A DNA stretch of 53,483 nucleotides from Lachnospiraceae bacterium UBA1766 (lineage in GTDB: Bacteria; Bacillota; Clostridia; Lachnospirales; Lachnospiraceae), in assembly GCA_002314715.1 (NCBI GenBank), contig DCGY01000018.1, positions 1 through 53,483 of the forward strand, in the 5' to 3' direction. Made by a program: the position numbers and the translations under genes. The first letter of the stretch is position 1; every line of letters begins with the position of its first letter. The notes under the pieces were generated by a model, which saw only the letters and a program-made list of their open reading frames with translations, was not told the origin of the DNA and made no database searches. This document shows, one piece after another, positions 1-9,083 of the stretch.

Positions 1-2035
1 TGGAGTCTTTCAATTGATTTCGAATTTCTCCGATGTCGGTAGCAATCACCGGCGTACCCACGGACAGGCACTCCGCTACAGACAAAGGGAAGCTCTCCCC
101 CTTATAGTAGGTAGGCAACAATCCCGCGTCTGCCAGGGCGAAATAATCGCACACATTGGAAACCGTGCCCATGCAGTGAATGGTATCATCTGTCAGGGAG
201 CGAATTTCCTCCATGGCCGGGCCGTCTCCCAGCAGAATCAGATGCACCTGTTCTTCCTTGGGAAGCTTTTCATTGATGGCTTTTACGGCCAAAACCGCCT
301 GCTTCCAACCCTTCTCGGGAAGGCCTCTGCTGGCCAGCGTCAGGGTAAAATTGGTCTCAGCGATTCCAAGCTGCTTCTTGGTCATTCCGGATAAAACCGG
401 AGTAGGAATTCCGTTTGGAAGCTTCACAAATCGCCCGTCCACCGGAATCCGGTTTCGTTTCACCGGCTCTAAATTCTTGTCGGCGATATAAATATATTTT
501 TCACAGGTCTTTTGGACCTTGGAAAGGACTCTGTCTGCAGTTTCCGGCGCCACAGTCTCATACATGCCGTGGAAGGAAACCACCTGCTTGATTTCCGGGT
601 ATTGCTCCACCCATACGGACGCAAGCTCGTCCATATAGGTCTGATGGGTATGAATCACAGATACGCCCAATTGCTTCAGCACCGGAATCAGGTCGTTTCG
701 GTTGCTTAAATTTACCAAAGGCACCTTGGAATCCACCAGTGCCCGAATGCGCGGATCCGTTTCCTCGATTTGGAAATTGATTAAGGTAACCGGTACCTGC
801 TGCCTGCGCATCTCATTGGCCAGATAAATGGGATAGGTCTCCCCACCGCCCGGACACAAGGCATATACGCCCAAAGCGATTCGGGGAAGGGCTTTCTCCT
901 GCTCCAAAAAAATATCCTCTACAGGGTACAATGTGTCCAAAACAGAGGCATCCTCTCCCGAACGATTCACCCCAAAATGATATTGTAAGTATTCCAGATT
1001 TTGCTTTAAAGTATCCCGGGTTATGCCGAAGTGCCTTGCTACGAAGCGGGACACTTGTGCAAATTCCTCGTAATACCGGTTGGTTTTCTGCACCCGAAGC
1101 GAAGTACTCTCCTCATGGATGCGATAAAAATTGGTGACTTCATTGGTATAGGCCACCACGCCACCCTCCATAAGCGCCAAGTAGAAAATCCAGTCGCCGC
1201 TAAGCTCCATTTGGCCGCAAAGTTCATTGGCCTCTCCCGGCAAGGTACCAATATTTCGAAATACCGCGCTGCTTACATTGGGTATCATATTGTGCCGTGC
1301 GAAGCCGAAGCGAACCATATTGTAGGCGGACATGCAAAAAGGCTTATCAAAGCGAAACCGGTCCAAATCCTGCAGATATTCTGCCGTGGACCAAATCTGC
1401 TTTCCCTCTTTCATGAAAGCGCTGGGGCAAAAAGCGATACGAACCGATTCCATGCGAAACTGCTCCACCATCTTCGCTAAGAAGTGGGGCTGGCTGTAAT
1501 CGTCGCTTTCCGCGATCCAGATTAGCTCTCCCTTTGCCAAGGAAATACCCTTTTTCCACTGGGCAAAGGCATTGCCGCTGTTGGTCTCATTAAAGACCAG
1601 ACGGGTATTTCCGGGATGTTCTTCGGCCGCCTGCATCAAAATGGCGCGACTTTCATCCGTAGAACAATCATCCAGTAAAAGCACCTCATATTGGGAATAA
1701 GTCTGGTTGTAAATGCTGTCCAAACGCTCCTTTAGATAGGGCGCATGATTGAAATTGGGCACGATAATCGATACCAGAGGCTCATAGGTTCCACGAAGGG
1801 GTTCCTCAAAATGCCAACATAAATCCCCAAAGGAATTCTCGGAGATCTGCACCTTTGACACACCTTTGTATCGGATTTTGTTTTTCATCCTGCCGATGGT
1901 TTTGTCATAGTTTTTGCCCAAGGCTTTTTGGAATACACCATCCACACCTCTGACAAGCTTCCGGGTCCTGGTGGACATCAGCACATGATTCAGTTTTCCA
2001 AATATGTTTTTCTTGCCCACGCACACTTCCCTCAT
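1..2035 (-). CDS. GT2-GT4 fusion glycosyltransferase, 3' end cut by window
   Basis: Reading the minus strand gives one open frame of about 678 codons that runs off the window start, so the C-terminus is missing. The N-terminal half is a GT-A family 2 glycosyltransferase: a SIIVPNFNHA strand, LLDDCSTDES and the DXD-like ESDDY. The second half is a GT-B family 4 domain with LPNGIPTPVLSG, GDGPAMEEI and a late VAECLSVGTPVIATDIGE donor-site stretch. Two-domain enzymes like this usually add successive sugars to a cell-surface glycan at the cytoplasmic membrane face; the sugars cannot be read. I chose the ATG at 2035; a GTG 12 bases downstream, with GAGG before it, is an alternative. It lies beyond the secreted-protein block and is separated from it by a palindrome. 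No signal peptide or membrane segment is visible. Confidence 0.85.
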   Translation of the reverse strand, partial: MREVCVGKKNIFGKLNHVLMSTRTRKLVRGVDGVFQKALGKNYDKTIGRMKNKIRYKGVSKVQISENSFGDLCWHFEEPLRGTYEPLVSIIVPNFNHAPYLKERLDSIYNQTYSQYEVLLLDDCSTDESRAILMQAAEEHPGNTRLVFNETNSGNAFAQWKKGISLAKGELIWIAESDDYSQPHFLAKMVEQFRMESVRIAFCPSAFMKEGKQIWSTAEYLQDLDRFRFDKPFCMSAYNMVRFGFARHNMIPNVSSAVFRNIGTLPGEANELCGQMELSGDWIFYLALMEGGVVAYTNEVTNFYRIHEESTSLRVQKTNRYYEEFAQVSRFVARHFGITRDTLKQNLEYLQYHFGVNRSGEDASVLDTLYPVEDIFLEQEKALPRIALGVYALCPGGGETYPIYLANEMRRQQVPVTLINFQIEETDPRIRALVDSKVPLVNLSNRNDLIPVLKQLGVSVIHTHQTYMDELASVWVEQYPEIKQVVSFHGMYETVAPETADRVLSKVQKTCEKYIYIADKNLEPVKRNRIPVDGRFVKLPNGIPTPVLSGMTKKQLGIAETNFTLTLASRGLPEKGWKQAVLAVKAINEKLPKEEQVHLILLGDGPAMEEIRSLTDDTIHCMGTVSNVCDYFALADAGLLPTYYKGESFPLSVAECLSVGTPVIATDIGEIRNQLKDS

Positions 2036-2104
2036 TTTCTCATGGCATACCACTCTTATTATAACACCATTGCACAAAAATACAAGTCGCCAAAGGACGC
2101 CAAA

Positions 2105-2152
2105 GGGGACGGTTCTTTCGGCTCAAATATCTGAGCCAAAAGAGCCGTCCCC
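2105..2152. repeat. REP-like palindrome (GGGGACGGTTCTTT core)
   Basis: A 48-base near-perfect inverted repeat with arms of 21 bases and two G-U type mismatches around a 6-base loop. The core GGGGACGGTTCTTT...AAAGAGCCGTCCCC is a dispersed palindrome I have met in many clostridial genomes. It lies just past the stop of the cysteine-protease gene and could also act as a transcription barrier, but there is no clean T-tract. A decayed relative lies at 10607-10639. Confidence 0.7.
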
Positions 2153-2163
2153 ATAGCTAAGGT

Positions 2164-5100
2164 TTAATAAATACTTGTAATTCTTCCGTTGGACTGGGCA
2201 TAGCCTCTCTTACCGGCTACATCGCAGTAAGCTCCGCCGGGCCAGGTCACCGTAGTCGAGAATGTGAAATCCCCATAACACTGCATTCTTCCATAAGGGT
2301 CTGCGTATAAAAGATATGTACCTGTCTTGTCGTAGGTCAATACATCTACATACAAATAACCATATACATCAAAGAAGCAGTAATCATCTACCGGGTCTCC
2401 TGCAATAGACATTTTTACGTGAGCAAAATCGCTGAATACCTCATGACCGTATTCGTCAAAATAAATAACATGAACGCCGTCCGGATGATAGGTTAATCGA
2501 TCCTTATAGCACACACCGTCCCATCCAAAGTAATAGGTGTAAATTCCATCACAGGCAAATGTGTTGACTACAAGATCACCGTTGCTGTCATAGCATCTGG
2601 TATAGCCTTGATAATCTTTATAAAAATCTTTGCCGTCATAGGACCGGTCATATGTTCCGATTATTTGAACACTGGTCTTCTTGGTAACAGTTATATTAAA
2701 GTTGGCTTTCACACCATTCGTTGCAGTCGCTGAAATGGTAGCGGAACCGGCAGCTACCGCCGTCACCTTACCATTTGTATCTACAGTGGCCACCGCTGTA
2801 TCACTACTAGACCAGTGAATGGTCTGGTCCGTCGCATCGGAAGGGTACACCGTTGCCGTATACTGTTTGCTTTCGCCTTCCTTTATACTTGTGCCTACTT
2901 CCCTGGAATTAACTGTTACAGAAGTCACCTTCACATTTCGAACCGTCAAATAGATAGAGGAACTATTGCTGCCATATTGAACTTTAATGAGAGTCGTTCC
3001 TTCCGAGATACAGGTAACCAGTCCATTTTCATCAATTGTCGCTACAGAAGGATCACTACTGGTCCAGGTGTACCTTCTTGGCTTGGTATCCCCTTCAAAG
3101 GTGTAAACAACATACTGACGTTGATCTCCCACATATGCAGTGGAAGAGTCATTTCGACTTAAGGAAACACTTGCATTCATTACCAAGATCTGTTTGCTTC
3201 CTTTCTTTCCACCGGCCTCTGCATAGATATAGGCATAGCCGGATGCAATACCGGTTACCACACCATTTTCATCTACTGATGCAACACTTGTATCGGAACT
3301 ACTCCATGTAATTTTCTTATTATCTGCATCCTCGGGATTTACAGTTGCAGTCATCTGCATTGTTTGTCCATCATAAATAGAGGTCCGATCGGAAGAAACC
3401 GATACAGAAGTTACTCCCTGTACCACAGTAACCGTACAGCTGGCAGTTCGGTTGCCTTTATAGTCCGTAGCACTGATTATTGCTTGTCCTTTTGCCTTTC
3501 CGGTCACTTTTCCGTATGCATCCACAGTAGCAACGGCGGTGTCGGAGGAAAACCAGCGCACAGACTGGTAGCTGGCATTGTCGGGAACAACTGTTGCGCT
3601 TAACTTTTTCACCTCACCGGTTGCAATTTTCATGGTGGATTCACTAATGGTTACATTTTCTACAGGCACATAATTGGAGGTGGTTGCATTGGTGGTAAAA
3701 GCTTTAATTCTGGCACTACCCACCGCACTCGTGGAACTACCCGCCAAATCGCTCCATCCACCGTTATATGCAAAACTCTGTCCTACTTTTGCCTCTGTTT
3801 GAAAGCTTCTGTTACCACTTACTGATTCTTTTGCGTCCACAATAAACCAGGCATTCTCCTCCGATCCCTTTTTCAGATCCACTACTACCGAAAAAGTATC
3901 TCCCTGGAATAGCGAAATCGACGAAGCAAGGGGAATACGATAGTATCCGGAATAATCCGTCCGACCCGTCACCGTTCCTACCAAAGAACCACTTTCCGGA
4001 TTTTTGGGGTCCACTAAATCCTTATACACCTTCACAACATAGTCAAGTTCTGTATCATAGGTTTCAAAATAAACAGCCTTTAAATCTTCGGCGGCACCCT
4101 TTATCGTAAATACATTCGCCATTTTATCAGCATACTTAAAACTATAACCGGAGGTTCCGTCATACTGATAGTTATTATTATAATCATTATCCGCTAATAC
4201 CGCTTCAAAGGCATACGCATCCTGATAAATACTACAGTCATAGTAAGAAAGATAAAAATAACCGCTTTCTCCCCAATACTCGCCCCAACTGTTACGAACG
4301 ATCCATGCACCGTCTCCCTCCGGCTGGGTGGAAAAGTTTGTCTTGGAGTAATTATCATCCCATCCTACAATGTTTATTGCATGATTATTTTGTTTAGAGA
4401 CATGACTATCTTGATAACTCTGAGGAATATACAGGGCGTTCTTCTGAGTATTCCATACAGTAGTATCACTGTGCTCGGCCATATACGATATGGCAATTGT
4501 ACCATATTTTAACACTGCATTTTTTACTACCTCTCGGTCATTCATAGGAATCAGTCGATAGGCAGAAAGATGGGCAAAATTTCCGTTATAGGCTTTATCT
4601 GCCGTAAATGCTCCACCATTATTGTTTGCCGCATTCTTCAAATTTTTACCATTTGCGATGTTGTACAGCCAACCATTTGTTTCCGTTTCCTGCGCTAAGC
4701 CCTTCCAGTCGGACCAAATATTGGCAGCCTCACCCTGATTACGACCATGTGCAAGGAAAATATCATCGGAATCGGTGTCCGTATACCAGTATCCATCTCC
4801 GATTAGTCCTCCCTGGGGATCAGACCATTCCGGTTTATAATAATACACATAGTATGCTGTCTGGAGCTCCGACAAATTAATCTGGTCAGCAGCTACTAAG
4901 CCTTTTTTAATCAGATTGATTTCCATACAGGCAACAGCGGAATGGGCCCAGCAAGTTCCATACGAATTTTGGTTTCTGACTGCGGGCAACGTATACCCTG
5001 CATTACCAAGTCTGGGATCAAATTTCGCATCTGTGACGGATGCCTCGGGTGTTGCAAACTCTTTTTCGGTTGTTCCGCTTAGTGATTTGGCATGAAGCCC

Positions 5101-5247
5101 CCCCTCATCCAGCTCAACACCACTTACAAATTCAAAATGCGTAGTTTCCTCATTTGCCTGCACAACAGTATTTGCATCCGCACCGGTTACAAATAGTGTA
5201 GCCACTAGCAAAGAACCAAAGATTTTAAGTATCTTTTTCCGTTTCAT
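2164..5247 (-). CDS. Secreted papain-family (C1) cysteine protease with BIG2 repeats and shared aromatic C-terminal module
   Basis: About 1027 residues. A signal peptide occupies residues 1-25. The C1 peptidase domain spans about 75-350: oxyanion Gln93 and nucleophile Cys99 in NQNSYGTCWAHS, His289 in NHAINIVGWDD, Asn319 in VRNSWGEYWG, so the catalytic set is intact. Residues ~355-525 resemble the lectin-like domain found behind the protease in clostridial cell-wall proteases such as Cwp84. Four BIG2 Ig-like repeats follow (~529-860), then the shared YHPDG module (~870-1027). The start is ATG 5247 with GAGGGG 7 bases upstream; a longer frame to 5322 has no ribosome site and overlaps the previous gene. 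It begins 16 bp after the preceding gene, so the two form an operon. Likely role: maturation or cleavage of surface proteins outside the cell. Confidence 0.9.
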   Translation of the reverse strand: MKRKKILKIFGSLLVATLFVTGADANTVVQANEETTHFEFVSGVELDEGGLHAKSLSGTTEKEFATPEASVTDAKFDPRLGNAGYTLPAVRNQNSYGTCWAHSAVACMEINLIKKGLVAADQINLSELQTAYYVYYYKPEWSDPQGGLIGDGYWYTDTDSDDIFLAHGRNQGEAANIWSDWKGLAQETETNGWLYNIANGKNLKNAANNNGGAFTADKAYNGNFAHLSAYRLIPMNDREVVKNAVLKYGTIAISYMAEHSDTTVWNTQKNALYIPQSYQDSHVSKQNNHAINIVGWDDNYSKTNFSTQPEGDGAWIVRNSWGEYWGESGYFYLSYYDCSIYQDAYAFEAVLADNDYNNNYQYDGTSGYSFKYADKMANVFTIKGAAEDLKAVYFETYDTELDYVVKVYKDLVDPKNPESGSLVGTVTGRTDYSGYYRIPLASSISLFQGDTFSVVVDLKKGSEENAWFIVDAKESVSGNRSFQTEAKVGQSFAYNGGWSDLAGSSTSAVGSARIKAFTTNATTSNYVPVENVTISESTMKIATGEVKKLSATVVPDNASYQSVRWFSSDTAVATVDAYGKVTGKAKGQAIISATDYKGNRTASCTVTVVQGVTSVSVSSDRTSIYDGQTMQMTATVNPEDADNKKITWSSSDTSVASVDENGVVTGIASGYAYIYAEAGGKKGSKQILVMNASVSLSRNDSSTAYVGDQRQYVVYTFEGDTKPRRYTWTSSDPSVATIDENGLVTCISEGTTLIKVQYGSNSSSIYLTVRNVKVTSVTVNSREVGTSIKEGESKQYTATVYPSDATDQTIHWSSSDTAVATVDTNGKVTAVAAGSATISATATNGVKANFNITVTKKTSVQIIGTYDRSYDGKDFYKDYQGYTRCYDSNGDLVVNTFACDGIYTYYFGWDGVCYKDRLTYHPDGVHVIYFDEYGHEVFSDFAHVKMSIAGDPVDDYCFFDVYGYLYVDVLTYDKTGTYLLYADPYGRMQCYGDFTFSTTVTWPGGAYCDVAGKRGYAQSNGRITSIY

Positions 5248-5263
5248 CTTGTTTCCCCTCGCT

Positions 5264-7351
5264 TTAATATATTTGTTTAATTCTACCATTGGACTCCGCA
5301 AAAGCCCTCTTGCCGGCCACATCGCAGTATGCTCCCCCCGGCCAAGTCACCGTATTGGAAAAATAGAAATATCCATAGCATTGCATTCTTCCATAAGGGT
5401 CTGCATATAAAAGATATGTGCCTGTCTTATCATAAGTCAAAACATCCACATACAAATAACCATACACATCAAAGAAGCAGTAATCATCTACCGGGTCACC
5501 GGCAATGGACATCTTCACATGCGCAAAGTCGCTGAATACCTCATGACCTTTTTCATCAAAGTAAATGACATGAATTCCATCCGGATGATAACTTAATCGA
5601 TCCTTATAGCATACACCATCATGCCCCAAATAATAGGTGTAAGTACCATCACAAACAAAAGTATCCGTTACAAGCTTACCATCACTGTCATAGCATCTGG
5701 TATAGCCCAAGGAATCTACATAAAAATCATTTCCCAAATTAGATGTAAAATATCTTCCAATCTTTTCGTCTTGCTTCGACCCATCGACATATACATAGAA
5801 GTAGGCATACTGATACTGCAATTCCGTATCAAGCCGGTACGCATAAATAATAGTCCCACCTTCTGAAATTGCAGTTACATTTCCCTCCCGGTCCACAGAA
5901 GCAACTGTATCATCATCGCTATACCATTCCAGGTTTTCCTTCTCTACCGGCAGGTCCCCCTGAAATACAGTATACTGGCGTTTTTCTCCAACCACCAAAT
6001 TCGTTCCCACCTCAGAATAATTCACGTAAATAGCATCCGCGGGTGAAACATCTATTCTAACCCAATCCGTGTTCGTAATTGCGTAAAGATAAATATAAGC
6101 GCTTCCCTTCGCCTTAAGGGTTACCAATCCGTTAGAATCTACTTCTGCAACGCCTGTATCAGTGCTGCTCCAGGTAACCTCCCTTTGCTTGGTATCCCCT
6201 TCATAGGTGTATGTAGACAGTTGAATTTTTTGCCCAACATATCCGTTCATCCAGTCTTCCCCTTGAATGGATACCGGCGCATTTTGAATATAGAGACGCT
6301 TTTCTGTTTGTACGCCTCCCACCTTGGCATAAATATATACATATCCATTGGAGATTCCGGTTAGCTTTCCATCCTGATCCACGGTAGCCACATCCGGGGT
6401 TGAACTTGACCAGGTAATCGTTTTGTCGACGGTATCTATGGGATAAACGGTTGCAGTTAACTGAATGGTTTGTCCATCATAAATGGTGCTTTCAACCTCA
6501 CCGATAGAAACAGACCTTGCTCCCTGTACGACTGTCACTTGGCAAGTTGCCGTTTTCTTTCCTTCATAATCTGTTGCCGTAATCGTTACCGTTCCCTTAG
6601 AAATACCCGTTACAGTACCATCCTCACCTACCGTAGCTATATTGCTATCGGACGTTGTCCACTTAACAGTAGTATAGGTTGCATTGGAAGGACTGATAGC
6701 AGCTGTGATTTTCTTTGTATCATTCGTTCCTACCGAAATGGCGGTATCACTAAGTGAAAGACTTTCAACGCCCACATAATCGTCCATATAACGGGTATAG
6801 CCATATACAAATCCCGCAGAAAGACTGCTAATCGTTATCTTTCGTCCCCAGTGAACGGAACTGTTATAGTTCGCTTCACAAACGATGATATACCCCGCAT
6901 TATAGTGGTTTTCCAGAACAACCACCGTATGTGTACCATTATTTACACGAAGTACGTCACCCACGCGTAACTGTGCCGGATTGGTATAATAGTTTGCCAT
7001 ATTCTGACCAAAAACCGCATCCGAAACACGAAGCGCAAAACCATGGCAGCCTGCGCCACCACCCATATTGTAACTCCAATATACCTCCGGTGTTTCATTG
7101 GTCCAATACATGCCCTCCGGATATTGTTCTTTTAATGCTAAAATCTGGTCATGTGCCTGCTGTTCTGTCAAAAAGACAAAAGAAGGTTCCGGCTCTGCGG
7201 TCTGCGAATTTGGAACCGCCTCATACACAATGCCCGGCTCATCCCACAGATTGCCCTCATCCAAATCTGCAGCACTAACGGTTAATGATAGGCTGACACA
7301 GAATAAACTAAATAAAAAAGCAAAAATCATGCGGGCCGTTTTCTTTTTCAT
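5264..7351 (-). CDS. Secreted NlpC/P60-like protein with BIG2 repeats and shared C-terminal module
   Basis: 695 residues with signal peptide 1-28. The N-terminal domain (~60-190) has GAGCHGFA (Cys102), a GDVLRVNNGTHTVVV strand with His141, and CEANYNSSVHWGR. This Cys-His arrangement resembles NlpC/P60 or CHAP-type papain-fold hydrolases; it could also be a related domain of unknown substrate. About four BIG2-type Ig-like repeats follow (~193-530); the last is divergent. The tail (~540-695) is the shared YHPDG module, close to identical to that of the downstream protease. ATG 7351 has GAGGGGGAG upstream. The gene is first in a two-gene unit with the cysteine protease. Peptidoglycan cleavage or surface-protein processing is plausible but not proven. 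Confidence 0.8.
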   Translation of the reverse strand: MKKKTARMIFAFLFSLFCVSLSLTVSAADLDEGNLWDEPGIVYEAVPNSQTAEPEPSFVFLTEQQAHDQILALKEQYPEGMYWTNETPEVYWSYNMGGGAGCHGFALRVSDAVFGQNMANYYTNPAQLRVGDVLRVNNGTHTVVVLENHYNAGYIIVCEANYNSSVHWGRKITISSLSAGFVYGYTRYMDDYVGVESLSLSDTAISVGTNDTKKITAAISPSNATYTTVKWTTSDSNIATVGEDGTVTGISKGTVTITATDYEGKKTATCQVTVVQGARSVSIGEVESTIYDGQTIQLTATVYPIDTVDKTITWSSSTPDVATVDQDGKLTGISNGYVYIYAKVGGVQTEKRLYIQNAPVSIQGEDWMNGYVGQKIQLSTYTYEGDTKQREVTWSSTDTGVAEVDSNGLVTLKAKGSAYIYLYAITNTDWVRIDVSPADAIYVNYSEVGTNLVVGEKRQYTVFQGDLPVEKENLEWYSDDDTVASVDREGNVTAISEGGTIIYAYRLDTELQYQYAYFYVYVDGSKQDEKIGRYFTSNLGNDFYVDSLGYTRCYDSDGKLVTDTFVCDGTYTYYLGHDGVCYKDRLSYHPDGIHVIYFDEKGHEVFSDFAHVKMSIAGDPVDDYCFFDVYGYLYVDVLTYDKTGTYLLYADPYGRMQCYGYFYFSNTVTWPGGAYCDVAGKRAFAESNGRIKQIY

Positions 7352-7442
7352 CTTTTCTCCCCCTCGTATAACTTCATTTTATGATTAATATATCATATAT
7401 TTTTTCTGTAAAAAAGAGCGTATCCTATTTTTTGTACCAAAG

Positions 7443-7480
7443 GTGCAAAAAAACCTCTCCGACAAAATATCGGAGAGGTT
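7443..7480 (-). terminator. Rho-independent terminator after the PPC-domain gene
   Basis: A perfect 11-bp stem, AACCTCTCCGA/TCGGAGAGGTT, with a 7-base loop is followed on the minus strand by seven T residues. It lies 19 bp past the stop at 7499 and separates that gene from the two-gene protease operon. Confidence 0.9.
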
Positions 7481-7498
7481 AGAAACAAGCTAATCATC

Positions 7499-8866
7499 TT
7501 AATATATTTTCGTAATTCGACCATTTGACTCTGCATATCCACGCTTGCCGGCAACATCGCAATAAGCTCCACCGGGCCAGGTCACTGTGGTTGAGAATGT
7601 AAAGTCACCATAGCACTGCATTCTTCCATAGGGGTCTGCATATAAAAGATATGTACCTGTCTTGTCGTAAGTCAATACATCTACATACAAATAACCATAT
7701 ACATCAAAGAAACAGTAATCATCCACTGCATCACCCGCAATGGATTTCTTTACATGTGCAAAATCACTGAATACTTCATGACCATTTTCGTCAAAGTAAA
7801 TGACATGAACGCCATCGGGATGATAAGTAAGACGATTCTTCATAGCAGTTCTGTCTGCCTGGAAGAAGTAGGTGTATTCACCATCACATGCAAATTGATT
7901 AATGACTGCAGTACCATCTTCCTCGTAGCAATATACATTACCGGTCTTAGAATCCTTGTAGAACATCAATCCGTCTGTATTTTTGGTATTCATCTTAGAA
8001 CCGACACGATCAAAGTCTTCATAAATATTGGTAGGAGTTGCAGTATAGCTGATTGTATACTGTGTACCAGGATTAGGTTTATTATATGTGGCGTTCACAT
8101 TGACTCGAATATAATACTTACCGGCAGCCAGTGCAATTTGGAATGTTTTATCCTGAACATTTCTGTAATGTTTCGCGTTTGCATCCTGATTCGAATCTTT
8201 ATAAACAAAGATATCCATTCCGCTACCCAATTCCGATTCCTTTACATTAGCATCATATTCAAAACTCACTGTAACCATGGATCTTTCTGCCAACTCAAAT
8301 GTAAAATAATCACCTTCATAATCACATCGTCCGATAGTTGCATTTAATTTCTGGTTCTTTTGCAATGCATCTGCTGTCTTACGTGTATCATTGCTCTCTG
8401 ATTCCCACTCAGTGCTTTCAACCTCATGGACTTTTAACGAATACTCGACATCAACTGGTGAACCCAATTTATAACTCGAAGGAGAATCAGTGACTATTTG
8501 CACAAAATATGTTCCTGGTTCATATGGCATTATATAAGTTGTACCAGACTCCTTAATACCGCTTGCATAAAAAATATCGGTATCTCCCTTTTTGATGTAT
8601 AATTTCCACCCATATGTTGTGTCTACCACAACATCCACACCAAAATCCAAATAAAAATAACCGGATTTCGTAATTTCAAAGGAATACCAGTCCACATCAT
8701 CGGCTGTATTAAGTTTTCCGGTCACCTCTGTCTCCACAGCAATCTTTGTTGCGCTTCCTTTGGTGTTGTTTGGTTCACTTTCACTTGCAGCCTGTGCGGT
8801 CAATCCAACGGAACCAATCATGGCCATAAGCGCAAAGGAACATAAAGCTTTTGTAAGTTTTCTCAT
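7499..8866 (-). CDS. Secreted protein with two PPC domains and shared C-terminal module
   Basis: 455 residues. The signal peptide (1-27) ends AQAASE. Two bacterial pre-peptidase C-terminal (PPC) beta-sandwich domains follow, at ~28-150 and ~152-280, each opening with ESEPNNT or ESNDTRKTA and carrying DVDWYSFEI or EGDYFTFEL. No enzyme domain is present. The tail (~300-455) is the shared YHPDG module. PPC domains normally accompany secreted hydrolases and bind polymers or ligands, so this is best read as a non-catalytic surface adhesin or binding protein. ATG 8866 has GAGGAGG 7 bases upstream. It is a single-gene unit with its own promoter (8899-8926) and terminator (7443-7480). Confidence 0.85.
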   Translation of the reverse strand: MRKLTKALCSFALMAMIGSVGLTAQAASESEPNNTKGSATKIAVETEVTGKLNTADDVDWYSFEITKSGYFYLDFGVDVVVDTTYGWKLYIKKGDTDIFYASGIKESGTTYIMPYEPGTYFVQIVTDSPSSYKLGSPVDVEYSLKVHEVESTEWESESNDTRKTADALQKNQKLNATIGRCDYEGDYFTFELAERSMVTVSFEYDANVKESELGSGMDIFVYKDSNQDANAKHYRNVQDKTFQIALAAGKYYIRVNVNATYNKPNPGTQYTISYTATPTNIYEDFDRVGSKMNTKNTDGLMFYKDSKTGNVYCYEEDGTAVINQFACDGEYTYFFQADRTAMKNRLTYHPDGVHVIYFDENGHEVFSDFAHVKKSIAGDAVDDYCFFDVYGYLYVDVLTYDKTGTYLLYADPYGRMQCYGDFTFSTTVTWPGGAYCDVAGKRGYAESNGRITKIY

Positions 8867-8898
8867 GTAGAATCCTCCTCGTTTTTTAATTTAAGAGA

Positions 8899-8926
8899 AT
8901 TCTATCATTTTACCCCCCCCTGTCAA
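8899..8926 (-). promoter_or_regulatory. Sigma-A-type promoter with G8 spacer (copy A)
   Basis: On the minus strand: TTGACA, a 16-base spacer starting with eight G residues, then TAGAAT. It sits 33 bases before the ATG at 8866. A homopolymer between -35 and -10 can change spacing by slippage. The same promoter occurs at 10432-10459. Confidence 0.75.
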
Positions 8927-8989
8927 TATTTTCTGACAATTTAGCTACTTGAAAATTTGACTTGGATATCTAAGAAGAATTCTGAGAAT

Positions 8990-9037
8990 CCAAAAAAATC
9001 CCTGTGGTTTACCATTTCGAAATAAACCACAGGGATT
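8990..9037 (-). terminator. Rho-independent terminator in cassette copy A
   Basis: Perfect 15-bp arms AATCCCTGTGGTTTA/TAAACCACAGGGATT (8997-9011, 9023-9037) followed on the minus strand by a run of seven T residues. It serves the gene ending at 9084. Confidence 0.9.
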
Positions 9038-9083
9038 AATCTTTGTGTACACTACTATAGTACATCAGAATCAATAAAATAGA

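Larger units (their letters stand above)
8899..9037. repeat. Duplicated intergenic cassette, copy A
   Basis: 139 bp that recur at 10432-10569 with one indel and a handful of substitutions. The cassette carries, in minus-strand order, the terminator of the upstream gene, an AT-rich spacer and the G8 promoter of the next gene. It suggests that a gene plus its flank was duplicated or inserted by recombination. Confidence 0.9.

Noticed and set aside
1039..1559. Two short minus-strand open frames inside the first gene
   Set aside because: They are out of frame with the continuous GT2-GT4 reading frame that explains this stretch.
2700..4000. BIG2 repeats as possible CRISPR-like or tandem DNA repeats
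   Set aside because: The repeat period (~80 residues) and divergence are those of Ig-like domains in a coding frame.
7754..8347. 197-codon plus-strand open frame
   Set aside because: It is antisense to the PPC-domain gene, has no ribosome site or recognisable motif, and reflects the codon use of the real gene.
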